DNA of 64,000 nucleotides from Metasolibacillus sp. (lineage in GTDB: Bacteria; Bacillota; Bacilli; Bacillales_A; Planococcaceae): assembly GCF_025291715.1 (NCBI RefSeq), contig NZ_JAMBIZ010000004.1:124001-188000 (forward strand), given 5' to 3'. The notes below the pieces were generated by a model, which worked only from the letters and a program-made list of their open reading frames with translations, did not search any database and was not told where the DNA came from. Position 1 is the first letter of the stretch. Each line of letters starts with the position of its first letter. A program made the position numbers and the translations under genes. Shown here piece by piece: positions 1 through 9,072 of the stretch.

Positions 1-962
1 ACTTGCCCATTCATCTGCTTCACAACGAGCTCTACATTTTGCTGCATTGCTTGAATAATGCCTGTAATTCCTTGTACTGCCTTCGCACTTTCGTCTGCTA
101 AAATACGAACTTCCTCTGCAACAACAGCAAAGCCTTTCCCATGCTCTCCAGCTCTCGCTGCTTCAATTGACGCATTTAATGCAAGTAAATTCGTTTGTGC
201 TGCAATATCGCCAACTAGTCCGATTATTTGCTCAATTTGCTCCGCATTTTTTTCTAGCTCTTGAATATTACCTAGCGCTTCCTTATTTCCTTGTGCAATT
301 TGTTGAATACTTGTTACAAGACTTTGAATGGCTCCTTTTGTTGCTTCTAAATTATTTAGCATTTGCTTGGAGCCATCTGCAGAATTTGTTGCATGTATAT
401 TCACATCAAGTGCCAATTGACGAACATCGACAAGTGCCTCTGCCATTTCCTGAACAGATACAGCTGAAGTTTGTGCCCCCTCTGAAATATGTCCCACTGT
501 TTGTGTTACATCATTCGCTTTGCGTGAGGATGCAGTTGTCAGCTCAGATAGCTCGTTAATTGTGGAATTCGTAATATTGTAGTTATTTTCAATTCCATCT
601 ACCATGCCACGTAAATTAACTAGCATATGCTGAAACGCCTCTGCTACTGCACGAATCTCATCATTTGTCTTTGGCATTGTAACATCTTGCCCTATTTTCC
701 CTTCAGCTACCCTTGATGCAGCCTGCTCCAATGATTGTAGCGGACGGACTAAAATAATGCTAAAAATTGCCGCTAAAATACAAGACCAAACGATCCCCGC
801 TATGTATGTACTTATTTGGAAAATTTTACTGTTAATCGATTCGAAAAACATCGGATGGATAAACTCAATAAATACAAAACTAGTAGAATATGTAACAAAG
901 GCCAAAATCCCTACAAATAACACTAACTTTTTGCGTAAATTAAAACGTTTTTCATTATTCAC
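1..962 (-). CDS. Methyl-accepting chemotaxis protein (cut by window edge)
   Basis: A membrane chemoreceptor that would signal to the CheA/CheW array. About 320 N-terminal codons are present; the end lies left of base 1. Reading the minus strand gives a basic start, two closely spaced membrane segments (about residues 11-30 and 50-70) with hardly any outside loop, a HAMP-like stretch after RPLQSLEQA, and then the cytoplasmic coiled-coil signalling domain with the family's hairpin tip ([17 protein letters not shown], then [15 protein letters not shown]). Lacking an external sensor domain, it probably senses through the membrane or a partner. The start is GTG at 962, because GAAGGGGG lies 8 bases before it; the gene overlaps the last 8 bases of ywlE, so the two are translationally linked. 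B. subtilis has rpiB after ywlE, so this gene is a local difference. Confidence 0.93.
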   Translation of the reverse strand, partial: MNNEKRFNLRKKLVLFVGILAFVTYSTSFVFIEFIHPMFFESINSKIFQISTYIAGIVWSCILAAIFSIILVRPLQSLEQAASRVAEGKIGQDVTMPKTNDEIRAVAEAFQHMLVNLRGMVDGIENNYNITNSTINELSELTTASSRKANDVTQTVGHISEGAQTSAVSVQEMAEALVDVRQLALDVNIHATNSADGSKQMLNNLEATKGAIQSLVTSIQQIAQGNKEALGNIQELEKNAEQIEQIIGLVGDIAAQTNLLALNASIEAARAGEHGKGFAVVAEEVRILADESAKAVQGITGIIQAMQQNVELVVKQMNGQ

Positions 963-1407
963 TATTTGTGCCCCCTTCTTGTTTTTGCACTAATTCTTCA
1001 ATTAAATGCTGTAACTCATAAAATGTTTGCTTATACGTATGCAAGTCTCCGCCAAATGGGTCAGACACGTCTAGTGCTGTATATGGCGTAACATATTCCT
1101 TCAACGTATACGTTTTTTGTGCAGCAGCTTCAAAGCTATGAAGTAATAGCTCCTTATGCGCTGTGGTCATCGTTAAAATTACGTCTGCCCATTCAATATC
1201 CTCACTTGTTACTTGACGAGAAGTATGACTATGAGGAATATTTTCATCATTTAAAACGCGCTGTGCATTTACAGACATTTCGCCCCCTTCAAGCGCATAA
1301 ATACCTGCTGAACGGACCGAAACGTTAGAGAGTTGCTTCGCCTTCAAAATTGCTTCCGCCATCGGACTTCTGCAAGTATTCCCTGTACAAACAAAATAAA
1401 TATTCAT
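955..1407 (-). CDS. ywlE: Protein-arginine-phosphate phosphatase (YwlE type)
   Basis: Low-molecular-weight tyrosine-phosphatase fold enzyme of 150 residues. In Bacillus, YwlE removes phosphate from arginines marked by the McsB kinase for ClpCP degradation. The active-site loop CTGNTCRSP is at residues 7-15, directly after the first strand, with the Thr in the loop that favours phosphoarginine over phosphotyrosine. The general-acid loop is DPFGG at about residues 118-122. Met1 is preceded by GGGAGA. It lies in the conserved run spoIIR-ywlC-mntP-ywlE, and its stop overlaps the following chemoreceptor gene. Confidence 0.93.
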   Translation of the reverse strand: MNIYFVCTGNTCRSPMAEAILKAKQLSNVSVRSAGIYALEGGEMSVNAQRVLNDENIPHSHTSRQVTSEDIEWADVILTMTTAHKELLLHSFEAAAQKTYTLKEYVTPYTALDVSDPFGGDLHTYKQTFYELQHLIEELVQKQEGGTNSE

Positions 1408-1432
1408 CTTTCTCCCACTCTTCCAAAAATAC

Positions 1433-1927
1433 TTAATTCAAAAGTATCACAACACTAATGATTAACAATAATATACCTGCTATCATTTTAAAAATTTGAC
1501 TGTTGAAAATTGACGTCTTTGCAACAATTAGCGCTATATAGGATAGCAAAAAAGTACCAACTCCAGCACTCAATATAAATAAATACTTTTCTAAATTTAG
1601 CATACCAAAAGAAACGCTTGCTGAAAAGCTATCAATGCTCGCCATAATCGCTAAAATCGGCAAGGCAAGTTGCGGGACATGTTGATTTTTAGATGATAAA
1701 AGTAATTGAAGTGCTATGCAAAATAATAAAATTGCAGAAAGGTAGGATGCCCATTCTGCCATAAAAATACTAACCCAACTCCCTAATTTAAACCCTAAAA
1801 GCGGAAAAAGCATATGCCAAAAAGCCGTCCAAACAGATAGTAAAAAGCGTTGTGAAACAGCTGGCAATAAAATATACAATGCCACAACGTCTAGCGCTAA
1901 AATAATGCCGACAATTATTTCCTGCAA
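1433..1927 (-). CDS. MntP-like manganese efflux membrane protein, diverged
   Basis: Hydrophobic protein of about 164 residues with roughly six membrane segments, in the position of mntP (ywlD) in B. subtilis. MntP proteins have two half-repeats, each with an Asp-containing motif. The second is clear here (SIDSFSASVSFGM); the first has drifted (LALDVVALYILLP), keeping the Asp but not the small and polar residues around it. Manganese export is therefore likely from family and position, but the altered first motif leaves substrate or activity open. Start choice: an ATG frame opens at 1948, but GGAGG at 1939-1935 sits 7 bases before a TTG at 1927, an ideal distance, whereas neither upstream ATG is well placed. 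Confidence 0.72.
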   Translation of the reverse strand: MQEIIVGIILALDVVALYILLPAVSQRFLLSVWTAFWHMLFPLLGFKLGSWVSIFMAEWASYLSAILLFCIALQLLLSSKNQHVPQLALPILAIMASIDSFSASVSFGMLNLEKYLFILSAGVGTFLLSYIALIVAKTSIFNSQIFKMIAGILLLIISVVILLN

Positions 1928-2020
1928 CGCCATGCCTCCATCATTCATTAATCTTGAAAGCTACGCACGTTGCTTTCACTCTATTTGTATGTGGACAAAT
2001 TGGTAGCAAGAACTTAATTA

Positions 2021-2053
2021 AAAGAAAAACCCAAGCCACCTCGATAGCTTGGG
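2021..2053 (-). terminator. Intrinsic terminator after ywlC
   Basis: On the minus strand CCCAAGC pairs with GCTTGGG (2053-2047 with 2036-2030), followed by GTTTTTCTTT. It lies just after the ywlC stop, so ywlC probably ends a transcript and mntP-ywlE start another or depend on read-through. Confidence 0.8.
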
Positions 2054-2061
2054 AATTGTCT

Positions 2062-3108
2062 TTAATTTTCAGAATTGTTTGTGTGCCAGGCACCGCCCGC
2101 TGCTTTTTCTAAGCGGTTCATGATCGCCACACCTACGCCAACATGTGCAGTTGTTGTTGCCAAAATAATCGTTGCATCCGTTTTATCACATGCACGTAAT
2201 GCATCATAAAGCGCTACGCTCATTTCCTCAACGTTGCCGTCCTTACCGTATGTAAAGAAATAATTTGCCTTGCTCTCTGCAAAGCTTTCTGATGCTAGTA
2301 ATGCAACACGATGGCCCTCTGCCTGTAGCTGCTCAATTGCTTGTTGTACTTTTTCAATTGTAGGCTCGATTAGTACAACAGGTGCTTCAGGTGCATAGTG
2401 TGTGTACTTCATACCAGGTGCTTTCGGTGCCTCTGTACTTCCCTGCTCATTGTTTGTCGGTTGAATAACTGTCCCGATTACTTTTTCTAGCATTTCCTTT
2501 GTAACTCCACCTGGACGTAGTATGACAGGTGGTGTGACAGTGACATCTAGCACTGTTGATTCTAAGCCAACGCCTGTTATTCCACCATCTAAAATACAGG
2601 CAATGCGATTTGTCATATCTTCTGCTACGTGCTCTGCCTTTGTGGGTGACGGTTTACCACTTCGATTCGCACTTGGTGCTGCTAACGGCTTTTTGATTTC
2701 TTGCAATAAACGTAATGCAACAGGATGGTTAGGTACGCGTAAACCAACTGTAGATAAGCCCGCTTGTACATTTGCGGCAAAAACATTTGGCTTCGCTTCT
2801 ATAATAAGCGTAAGTGGACCTGGCCAAAATGCATCCATACATTTTTGTGCTACTTCAGATATAGCTGTTACATATTCCTTCGCTTGCTCCTTATTATGAA
2901 GATGGACTATTAACGGATTATCGGATGGGCGCCCTTTCGCAGTGAATATTTTTTGTACCGCTTCCTCATCTGTTGCAACAGCACCTAGCCCGTATACCGT
3001 TTCTGTTGGAAATGCTACAACTTCACCACTATTTAAAAAATCCACAGCTTGTGTATAAACGCTCGAACTATCCACATTTTTATCCACAATTAAATATTTC
3101 GTCTCCAT
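2062..3108 (-). CDS. ywlC: Threonylcarbamoyl-AMP synthase (Sua5/YwlC)
   Basis: Makes L-threonylcarbamoyl-AMP from threonine, bicarbonate and ATP, the first step of the t6A37 modification of ANN-decoding tRNAs. The 348-residue protein has the two-domain Sua5 layout: the N-terminal YrdC domain with KGRPSDNPLIVHL near residue 57 and the SANRSGKPSPT loop, then a C-terminal Sua5 domain after the linker APGMKYTHYAPEAPV. The frame stays open upstream to 3153, but the Met at 3108 has GGCGGTG 5 bases before it and matches where family members begin. The last codons (GGAWHT) are written with a palindromic 15-mer that occurs again before the penicillin-binding protein gene at 52.4 kb. Confidence 0.93.
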   Translation of the reverse strand: METKYLIVDKNVDSSSVYTQAVDFLNSGEVVAFPTETVYGLGAVATDEEAVQKIFTAKGRPSDNPLIVHLHNKEQAKEYVTAISEVAQKCMDAFWPGPLTLIIEAKPNVFAANVQAGLSTVGLRVPNHPVALRLLQEIKKPLAAPSANRSGKPSPTKAEHVAEDMTNRIACILDGGITGVGLESTVLDVTVTPPVILRPGGVTKEMLEKVIGTVIQPTNNEQGSTEAPKAPGMKYTHYAPEAPVVLIEPTIEKVQQAIEQLQAEGHRVALLASESFAESKANYFFTYGKDGNVEEMSVALYDALRACDKTDATIILATTTAHVGVGVAIMNRLEKAAGGAWHTNNSEN

Positions 3109-3210
3109 ACTGTCACCGCCTTTTATTTCGCTATTTTTATCATAGTTATACACATATTGTTGATAACTTATCGCTAATTGTGTATAAGTTATGCCGACCT
3201 GTGAGTAAAT

Positions 3211-3759
3211 TTAGGATAATTTTCGTTTTAACCATTCATAAATGACAAATTTGCGCTTCTCTTCTTTTCGTTCCTCTGGTTTTTCACATGTTTTTGGAAA
3301 AGCTGAGCAAAACCAGTTATCTCCTCGTGCCTTCCCTATTGTTAACACAACAGATTGATAGAAATTTTGTGGATAAAAGCTAGCAAATTCATATTTAGGT
3401 GGAATTAAGTTATCCCCAATTGAGATATGCACATCGTATTGTGCATAGTTCTTCTCTAATACTTTCTGTAAATCTGCTACTATCAATTCTGTTTGCTGTG
3501 TCTCAGCCATTTGCTCAAAAATCGGCTGTACTGCTTGCACAATTTCTTGCTTCAATTGCTGATCCTCTTGTAAATTACTATTTGCCACAACTCTAAATAG
3601 CAATGGGCTCGCTTCTTTTTGCTCATGCCAGCCTTCACCAAAATCTACGAAATGCGGTACGGCTACAAATAGTATATAACTAATTAATGCATAGCAAACA
3701 TAACGGAAAATCATAAAAACACGTGATGGCTTTCTAGCAATATTATAATCTTCTAACAT
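3211..3759 (-). CDS. spoIIR: Stage II sporulation protein R
   Basis: Forespore-made secreted signal that switches on the SpoIIGA protease, which then activates mother-cell sigma-E. The 182-residue protein has an N-terminal membrane/signal segment (about residues 17-37), the conserved LLFRVVANSNLQEDQQLKQ block around residue 53, and the family's C-terminal GDNWFCSAFPKTC motif with two cysteines. A basic tail follows. Its place between prmC and ywlC matches B. subtilis. It shows that the organism sporulates. Confidence 0.93.
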   Translation of the reverse strand: MLEDYNIARKPSRVFMIFRYVCYALISYILFVAVPHFVDFGEGWHEQKEASPLLFRVVANSNLQEDQQLKQEIVQAVQPIFEQMAETQQTELIVADLQKVLEKNYAQYDVHISIGDNLIPPKYEFASFYPQNFYQSVVLTIGKARGDNWFCSAFPKTCEKPEERKEEKRKFVIYEWLKRKLS

Positions 3760-3803
3760 ATAAATCCCTCCTTGCCTGTTAGCATAGACAAGGAAAATTC
3801 ATT

Positions 3804-4667
3804 TTATTCATCCATTACACAAAAAACCATTCGATCTTTTCCATTAATATCTTTAACGATTTCTACCATCGCCTGTGGAAAATATTGCTGGAAGAAGCTA
3901 GCTACTGCTTGTCCTTGTGTATAACCGATTTCCACACCAATTAAAGCTTTCGGGTTCATTAATTCTGGCAATTGCTCCGCTAGTTTACGATACAAAATAA
4001 GTCCATCCTCTTCCGCAAAAAGTGCTGTGTGGGGCTCATGCTCAAGCACAACGTCCGACATGTTCTCCGCTTCTTGAAAGGCGATATATGGCGGATTGCT
4101 TAATACGACATCCCATTTCTCACATGCGATTGGCTCAGTTAAATCCCCTAAGCGAAAATCAATTTCAGCATGTAATTGTGCTGCATTTTTCCTCGCTGTA
4201 GCTAGTGCCTCTGCTGAAATATCTGTTGCTGTTACAGCAAGCTTTGGACATTCAAGCTTCATCGTGACAGCGATGGCTCCGCTACCTGTGCCGATATCAG
4301 CTAGTTTAATAGATGCCTCTTTGCCAAACAGCTTATGAATATGCGCCATTGCACCGACAATTAATTCCTCTGTCTCTGGGCGTGGAATTAACACGGACTC
4401 ATCCACTTGAAAGGTACGTCCATAAAATTCCTCGATACCTGTAATATATTGAATCGGCTTGCCTTCTACGTGCATTTGCAGCATTTCCTCAAATAGAGCT
4501 AGCTGCTCCTCCGTCATCTGCTCTTGCATTTGCAGCATTAGCCCCGAATAATTTGTTTGCAGTACATGCTGTAATAATAAGCGTGCTGCTGTTTCCTCTC
4601 GACCGTTAGCACTTAAAAAAGAAGAAGCCCGTTGCAGGACTTCAAATACTTTATTATGCATCTTCAT
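3804..4667 (-). CDS. prmC: Peptide chain release factor N5-glutamine methyltransferase
   Basis: SAM-dependent enzyme that methylates the Gln of the GGQ motif in release factors; its substrate RF1 is the gene just upstream. Of the 287 residues, the N-terminal third is helical and recognises the release factor. The Rossmann methyltransferase core has the glycine loop ([11 protein letters not shown]) near residue 123 and the catalytic NPPY (LSNPPYIAF) near residue 188. The gene overlaps the end of prfA by 14 bases. An ATG two codons in is an equally possible start, as neither has a clear ribosome site; coupling to prfA is likely. Confidence 0.95.
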   Translation of the reverse strand: MKMHNKVFEVLQRASSFLSANGREETAARLLLQHVLQTNYSGLMLQMQEQMTEEQLALFEEMLQMHVEGKPIQYITGIEEFYGRTFQVDESVLIPRPETEELIVGAMAHIHKLFGKEASIKLADIGTGSGAIAVTMKLECPKLAVTATDISAEALATARKNAAQLHAEIDFRLGDLTEPIACEKWDVVLSNPPYIAFQEAENMSDVVLEHEPHTALFAEEDGLILYRKLAEQLPELMNPKALIGVEIGYTQGQAVASFFQQYFPQAMVEIVKDINGKDRMVFCVMDE

Positions 4668-5730
4668 TTAATCGAGCTAATTTTGATGCTTGCTCTTCTA
4701 AAATAAGCGCATCAATCACTTCATCTAATTTGCCTTCAATAATTTGGTCGAGTTTTTGAATCGTTAAGCCGATGCGGTGATCTGTTACACGATTTTGTGG
4801 ATAGTTATACGTGCGAATTCGCTCTGAACGATCACCTGTACCTACAGCAGATTTACGAGTTGCATCTACTTCTGCCTGCGCTTCTTGCATATACATATCC
4901 GCTACACGTGCACGTAAAATTTTCATTGCCTTTTCACGGTTTTTAATTTGTGAACGCTCATCCTGCATCGATACAACAACACCTGTTGGAATATGTGTCA
5001 TACGCACAGCAGACATCGTCGTATTAACGGACTGACCACCAGCACCAGACGATGCGAATGTATCAACACGAATATCTTTTTCATGAATTTCTACGTCTAC
5101 TTCTTCTACCTCTGGTAAACACGCAACTGTTGCTGTTGATGTATGAATTCGTCCTTGTGATTCTGTGGCAGGAACACGTTGAACACGATGTGCACCATTT
5201 TCAAATTTAAATTTAGAATAGGCACCTTGACCGTTAATCATAAAGATAACCTCTTTATAACCACCCATCGCATTCGGTGTTGCTTCCATAATATCAATTT
5301 TCCAGCCTTGTGTTTCTGCATAGCGAGAATACATGCGGAATAAATCACCCGCAAAAATATTCGCTTCGTCTCCACCAGCGGCACCACGAATTTCCATAAT
5401 AACGTTTTTAGAATCATTCGGATCTTTCGGAATTAATAAAATGCGAAGACGTTCTTCTAAATCAGGAATTTGATCGTTTAATTCATGGAATTCTTCCTTA
5501 ACCATTTCTAGCATATCTGGGTCTTTTTCAATTTCTAACATTTCGCGTGCATCTGCAAGCTGCTCTTTGACAGCTTTATATTCACGATAAACATCGACCA
5601 TTTCTTGAATGTCCGATTGTTCCTTTGAGTAATCACGTAGCTTTTTACTATCACTTACTACGTCTGGATCACTTAATAGTTCATTTAATCTTTCATAACG
5701 ATCTTCAACTGCCTGTAGACGATCAAACAT
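4654..5730 (-). CDS. prfA: Peptide chain release factor 1
   Basis: Recognises UAA and UAG on the ribosome and releases the finished protein. The 358-residue sequence has the N-terminal helical domain, the domain-2/4 core and the catalytic GGQ ([12 protein letters not shown]) at about residues 232-234. The frame extends four codons upstream to a GTG that lies inside the ribosome site; the ATG at 5730, nine bases after GAGGTG, is the real start and matches the family N-terminus ([15 protein letters not shown]). It leads the prfA-prmC-spoIIR group. Confidence 0.96.
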   Translation of the reverse strand: MFDRLQAVEDRYERLNELLSDPDVVSDSKKLRDYSKEQSDIQEMVDVYREYKAVKEQLADAREMLEIEKDPDMLEMVKEEFHELNDQIPDLEERLRILLIPKDPNDSKNVIMEIRGAAGGDEANIFAGDLFRMYSRYAETQGWKIDIMEATPNAMGGYKEVIFMINGQGAYSKFKFENGAHRVQRVPATESQGRIHTSTATVACLPEVEEVDVEIHEKDIRVDTFASSGAGGQSVNTTMSAVRMTHIPTGVVVSMQDERSQIKNREKAMKILRARVADMYMQEAQAEVDATRKSAVGTGDRSERIRTYNYPQNRVTDHRIGLTIQKLDQIIEGKLDEVIDALILEEQASKLARLNEDA

Positions 5731-5775
5731 GATATTTTTCACCTCTGTAATTTTAGTCCTATTATTTATCCCGCA

Positions 5776-5850
5776 TTAACGGACAGTAAGACGCCCACCT
5801 CAAAACTAGAGAAAAACAAAAAGGATAGGTGGGCGATAACTGTCCGTAAA
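5776..5850. repeat. 75-bp two-block inverted repeat in the prfA-tdk gap
   Basis: TTAACGGACAGT at 5776-5787 pairs with ACTGTCCGTAAA at 5839-5850 (one mismatch), and CGCCCACCT at 5792-5800 pairs with AGGTGGGCG at 5827-5835, leaving a loop of about 26 bases. The two paired blocks are separated by 4 and 3 unpaired bases. It has no terminator-like T-run at its outer end. It looks like a repeated palindromic element rather than a gene-specific site. Confidence 0.7.
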
Positions 5851-5868
5851 AGCCCGATTGGTTCAACT

Positions 5869-5906
5869 AACAATCAGTGGGGGATGAGGAAAACCCACTG
5901 ATTGAA
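5869..5906. repeat. Palindromic repeat, copy 1 (CAATCAGTGGG family)
   Basis: CAATCAGTGGG (5871-5881) and CCCACTGATTG (5894-5904) form an 11-bp perfect stem around a 12-base loop, just after the tdk stop codon. The same stem, with shared flanks (CTAA before and AA after), recurs between fba and the transaldolase gene at 20643-20677. The loops differ, which is the pattern of a dispersed REP-like element. Confidence 0.75.
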
Positions 5907-5960
5907 GTTTCACTTTATCTTTACTAAGTATAAAGAAATTATGTGGCTCTTGCTACATTT

Positions 5961-6533
5961 TTAAAGTGGTGGGTTGCTATGGCATTTTCTGCATACTGGA
6001 TAGTAGGAGTCATTGCCGCCAATTTGAATTTGGTCGCCTGTGTAAACAGGTTTGCCATTATCATCCACGCGCAAATTCATCGTCGCTTTTTTATGGCAGA
6101 ACCAGCAAATTGTTTTCATTTCTTCAATTTTATCTGCATAAATCAGCATGTAACGGCTGCCTTCAAATAATTCGTTTTGAAAATCATTTTTTAAGCCAAA
6201 GCCCATAACAGGGATATTTAATTCATCAACAATTTGCGTTAACTGTAACACATGTTCCTTCGTTAAAAATTGCACTTCGTCGATTAATATACAATATGGC
6301 TTTACATCCTGTTTTTTTACGTGTTCATAAATGTTTGTGTCATTAAAAACAGCAATAGCAGGGCTTCGTAAACCGATACGGCTTGATACAACACCTACTT
6401 CGTCACGCGTATCAAGACCAGACGTAAAAATAAGCACCGGTTTATTTTGCTCCTCATAATTATGAGCCACTTTTAAAATCTCAATCGATTTTCCGCTGTT
6501 CATCGCACCATGTTTAAAAAATAATTGCGCCAT
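5961..6533 (-). CDS. tdk: Thymidine kinase
   Basis: Type II thymidine kinase: phosphorylates thymidine with ATP in the salvage route to dTTP. The 190 residues contain the P-loop GAMNSGKS at about residues 10-17, the DE pair of the Walker B site (ILIDEVQF), the lasso loop, and a zinc site formed by CWFC and CRKC. A GTG four codons upstream lies inside the ribosome site GGAGG, so the ATG at 6533 is taken as the start; it gives the usual MAQLFF N-terminus. Confidence 0.95.
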   Translation of the reverse strand: MAQLFFKHGAMNSGKSIEILKVAHNYEEQNKPVLIFTSGLDTRDEVGVVSSRIGLRSPAIAVFNDTNIYEHVKKQDVKPYCILIDEVQFLTKEHVLQLTQIVDELNIPVMGFGLKNDFQNELFEGSRYMLIYADKIEEMKTICWFCHKKATMNLRVDDNGKPVYTGDQIQIGGNDSYYPVCRKCHSNPPL

Positions 6534-6564
6534 TTTCTCCTCCACCTAATAATCATTTTATCTC

Positions 6565-6601
6565 TCAAAAAATGCCTGCCAGACAAAAACCTGGCAGGCA
6601 T
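6565..6601 (-). terminator. Intrinsic terminator after rpmE
   Basis: ATGCCTGCCAG pairs perfectly with CTGGCAGGCAT (11 bp, 8-base loop) and is followed on the minus strand by TTTTTTGAGAG. It separates rpmE from tdk. Confidence 0.88.
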
Positions 6602-6611
6602 CTTCAAAATA

Positions 6612-6815
6612 TTATTTGTTAAGACCGTATTTTTTGTTGAAACGATCAACACGTCCGTCAGCAGACGCGAATTTTTGACGACCTGTGTAGAATGGGTGAC
6701 ATTCGTTACAGAACTCGACAACGATTGATTCTTTTACAGAACCAGTTTGGAATGAGTTACCGCAAGAGCAAGTTACTGTTGCAGTTTTGTAATCTGGGTG
6801 AATTCCTTGTTTCAT
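6612..6815 (-). CDS. rpmE: 50S ribosomal protein L31, zinc-binding type
   Basis: A 67-residue large-subunit protein of the zinc-containing L31 class: the ligands are seen as CSC at residues 16-18 and FCNEC at residues 35-39, and the family signature HPFYTGRQ follows. In B. subtilis the zinc form is replaced by a zinc-free paralogue when zinc is short. GAGAGGAG lies before Met1. It would follow rho directly in B. subtilis; here the iron-uptake genes lie in between. Confidence 0.96.
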   Translation of the reverse strand: MKQGIHPDYKTATVTCSCGNSFQTGSVKESIVVEFCNECHPFYTGRQKFASADGRVDRFNKKYGLNK

Positions 6816-6963
6816 ATTCGTTTTCTCCTCTCGCCCTGAACCATCTGGAACAGAGTATTATCGAACTGCACCTTACATAGCCCGAATATGTCGGCTACAT
6901 ATGTGCACGTTGCATACCTATGGATTATAGCATAGATTTTCGAGTAATTTCAAGTGAAAAATT

Positions 6964-8010
6964 TTAACTGCGCACCTCACGGTAGTCGTTATCCTCTAAA
7001 CCAATACTTTTATTAAGCTCCTTAAAACGGATATTATGTGATGAAACATAGGCTGCTTTCGGCGCATCTGGCTCTATATATAGCTTCGCACTATTTAATG
7101 CTAAAATCGCATCAGCAAATGCGCCTGCTATATAGTGTACCTTGCTTGGATGACTAACAAAATCACCTGCTCCATATATGCCTTCAATATTTGTTGCGCG
7201 CTTCTCATCGACAATGGCATTGCTATCCTCAATATGTAAGCCCCATTTTTCAAGTGCTCCATAATCGCATTTCAAGCCATGGCTAACAACAACAGCATCG
7301 ATCTCAAGTCGCTCAATTTCTCCTGTTTCCTTATGTGCAATCGAAACAGCTTGAATTAAATCGCCATCTCCATGAAGCTGCACAACTTCATATGGCGTTT
7401 TTACATTTGCTGTTTCACGCATCATCGCAACATTTCGTTCATGCCCACCGAACTCATCTCGTCGATGTACAACGGTCACACTTGAAGCAATCGGTGCTAA
7501 TTCATTGGCCCAATCGACAGCCGAATTCCCTCCACCTGAAATGAGCACATGTTTATTTCGAAACACTTCAAGCTCCTGCACGGTATAATGTAAATTTGTT
7601 ACCTCGTATTTATCTGCCCCTTCTATTTCAAGCTTTTGCAATGACAGTACACCATAGCCAACAGCTAAAATAACTGTCTTTGAGTAATGCTTTTCACCTG
7701 TGGCAGAAGTTAAAATAAATGTACCATCCGCTTGCCTTTGTAAATGTTCTACTTTTTGATTAAGCACAATCGTTGGGTTGAATGTTTTCGCCTGCTCAAC
7801 TAATTGTTTAATTAACTGTCCACCTAAAATCGGTGGCATTCCACCAATATCCCAAATCATTTTTTCGGGGAAAATTAATACACGCCCACCTAATTGGTCA
7901 CTGCACTCAATAATTTTTGTTTTTAAATCGCGCATTCCACTATAAAATGCGGTAAACAGCCCTGCTGGTCCACCGCCAACAATCGTTACATCATACATTT
8001 CTTGCGTCAT
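6964..8010 (-). CDS. Ferredoxin/flavodoxin--NADP reductase (thioredoxin-reductase-like)
   Basis: Flavoenzyme of 348 residues that moves electrons between NADPH and ferredoxin or flavodoxin. It has the N-terminal FAD-binding site ([10 protein letters not shown], about residues 9-18), a second dinucleotide site ([13 protein letters not shown]) for NADPH in the middle, and the C-terminal FAD motif GIYGAGDF. It lacks the CxxC pair of true thioredoxin reductases, which places it in the YumC-like FNR class. It begins 28 bases after the second permease gene, in the same orientation, so it is probably co-transcribed with the siderophore importer and may help in reductive iron release (inference). GGGGAG lies 8 bases before Met1. 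Confidence 0.88.
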   Translation of the reverse strand: MTQEMYDVTIVGGGPAGLFTAFYSGMRDLKTKIIECSDQLGGRVLIFPEKMIWDIGGMPPILGGQLIKQLVEQAKTFNPTIVLNQKVEHLQRQADGTFILTSATGEKHYSKTVILAVGYGVLSLQKLEIEGADKYEVTNLHYTVQELEVFRNKHVLISGGGNSAVDWANELAPIASSVTVVHRRDEFGGHERNVAMMRETANVKTPYEVVQLHGDGDLIQAVSIAHKETGEIERLEIDAVVVSHGLKCDYGALEKWGLHIEDSNAIVDEKRATNIEGIYGAGDFVSHPSKVHYIAGAFADAILALNSAKLYIEPDAPKAAYVSSHNIRFKELNKSIGLEDNDYREVRS

Positions 8011-8037
8011 ATACTAAACTCCCCATTTCTTGTAGTT

Positions 8038-9072
8038 TTATTCCTTTAAACGAGCCAATAAATACAGAAAATATGGTGCACCTAAAACAGCGACAACAAT
8101 GCCCGCTGGAATTTCAGATGGCTCTAAAATTGAACGACCAATCGTATCCGCAAGTAACACTAATAACCCACCTAAGAGTGCCGAAGCAGGCAGTAAAAAT
8201 TGATGCTTTGCTCCAACAAGCTGACGCGCTAAATGCGGTGCAACTAACCCAACAAATCCGATACCCCCGCTTACTGAAACACTTGCACCCGCTAGTCCAA
8301 CAGATGCTGCTAGTAGCCATCGACGCTCTTTTTCAATGGAAGCACCTAAACCTACTGCCGTTATTTCACCTAAATTTAAAATATTTAATACGTGAGATTT
8401 GGCATAGACAAATGGTAGTAAGACGATGAGCCAAGGCAGTAAAGATAGAACAAAGCGCCAATTTGAGCCCCAAATGCTCCCCGCCAGCCATGTTGCAACA
8501 AATTGATAATTTTCCGGCGTTAATCGCAGTGTTAAAACAATCATTGCTGAGCTAATTCCCGCTGCTACTGCAACCCCTGTTAAAATAAGGCGCATCGGTG
8601 TAATCCCCTCATGACGTTTATAGGACAACGTATAAATAATAATCGCTGTTAAGCCAGAGCCTATAAAAGCTAATACTGGTAGCAAGTATACTGGTGCAGC
8701 CTTTGTTGATGGAAAAAAGGAAATAAACAGCATAACTGCTAGTCCCGCCCCTGCATTAATCCCTAAAATACCCGGGTCTGCTAAGGCATTTCTTGAAATG
8801 CCTTGTAAAACAGCTCCTGAAACGGCTAAGCCCATTCCTACTAAAACTGCTATCACAATGCGCGGTAGTCTGAATTCAAATAAAATTAATTGCTGTTGAG
8901 CATCACCTTGCCCAAACAATGTGCGAATTACTTCCAGCGGTGTCAGCTTAATAACACCTGTGTTCATGCTAATGACAAAAGTAATTAAAATAAGTACAAC
9001 TAAAGTTCCTAAAATGATAAAGTTTTTTCTTTTCATCTTTTGTTGGTTTGCTGTTAAGAAGCGATTATTCAC
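8038..9072 (-). CDS. Iron-siderophore ABC transporter permease (FecCD family)
   Basis: Membrane subunit of 344 residues with about ten hydrophobic segments. Family marks are RLPRIVIAVLVGMGLAVSGA near residue 70, the NALADPGILGINAGAG loop, and the coupling motif near residue 265 (GGIGFVGLVAPHLARQLVG region) that contacts the ATPase. With the next gene it would form the heterodimeric channel for a ferric siderophore across the cell membrane. The start is a GTG at 9072, overlapping the stop of the upstream permease by 4 bases (GTGA), with GGAGG before it. Confidence 0.92.
   Translation of the reverse strand: MNNRFLTANQQKMKRKNFIILGTLVVLILITFVISMNTGVIKLTPLEVIRTLFGQGDAQQQLILFEFRLPRIVIAVLVGMGLAVSGAVLQGISRNALADPGILGINAGAGLAVMLFISFFPSTKAAPVYLLPVLAFIGSGLTAIIIYTLSYKRHEGITPMRLILTGVAVAAGISSAMIVLTLRLTPENYQFVATWLAGSIWGSNWRFVLSLLPWLIVLLPFVYAKSHVLNILNLGEITAVGLGASIEKERRWLLAASVGLAGASVSVSGGIGFVGLVAPHLARQLVGAKHQFLLPASALLGGLLVLLADTIGRSILEPSEIPAGIVVAVLGAPYFLYLLARLKE

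Noticed and set aside
6816..6963. rRNA or tRNA gene in the gap upstream of rpmE
   Set aside because: No cloverleaf or conserved rRNA sequence is found; no tRNA or rRNA gene was seen anywhere in the window.
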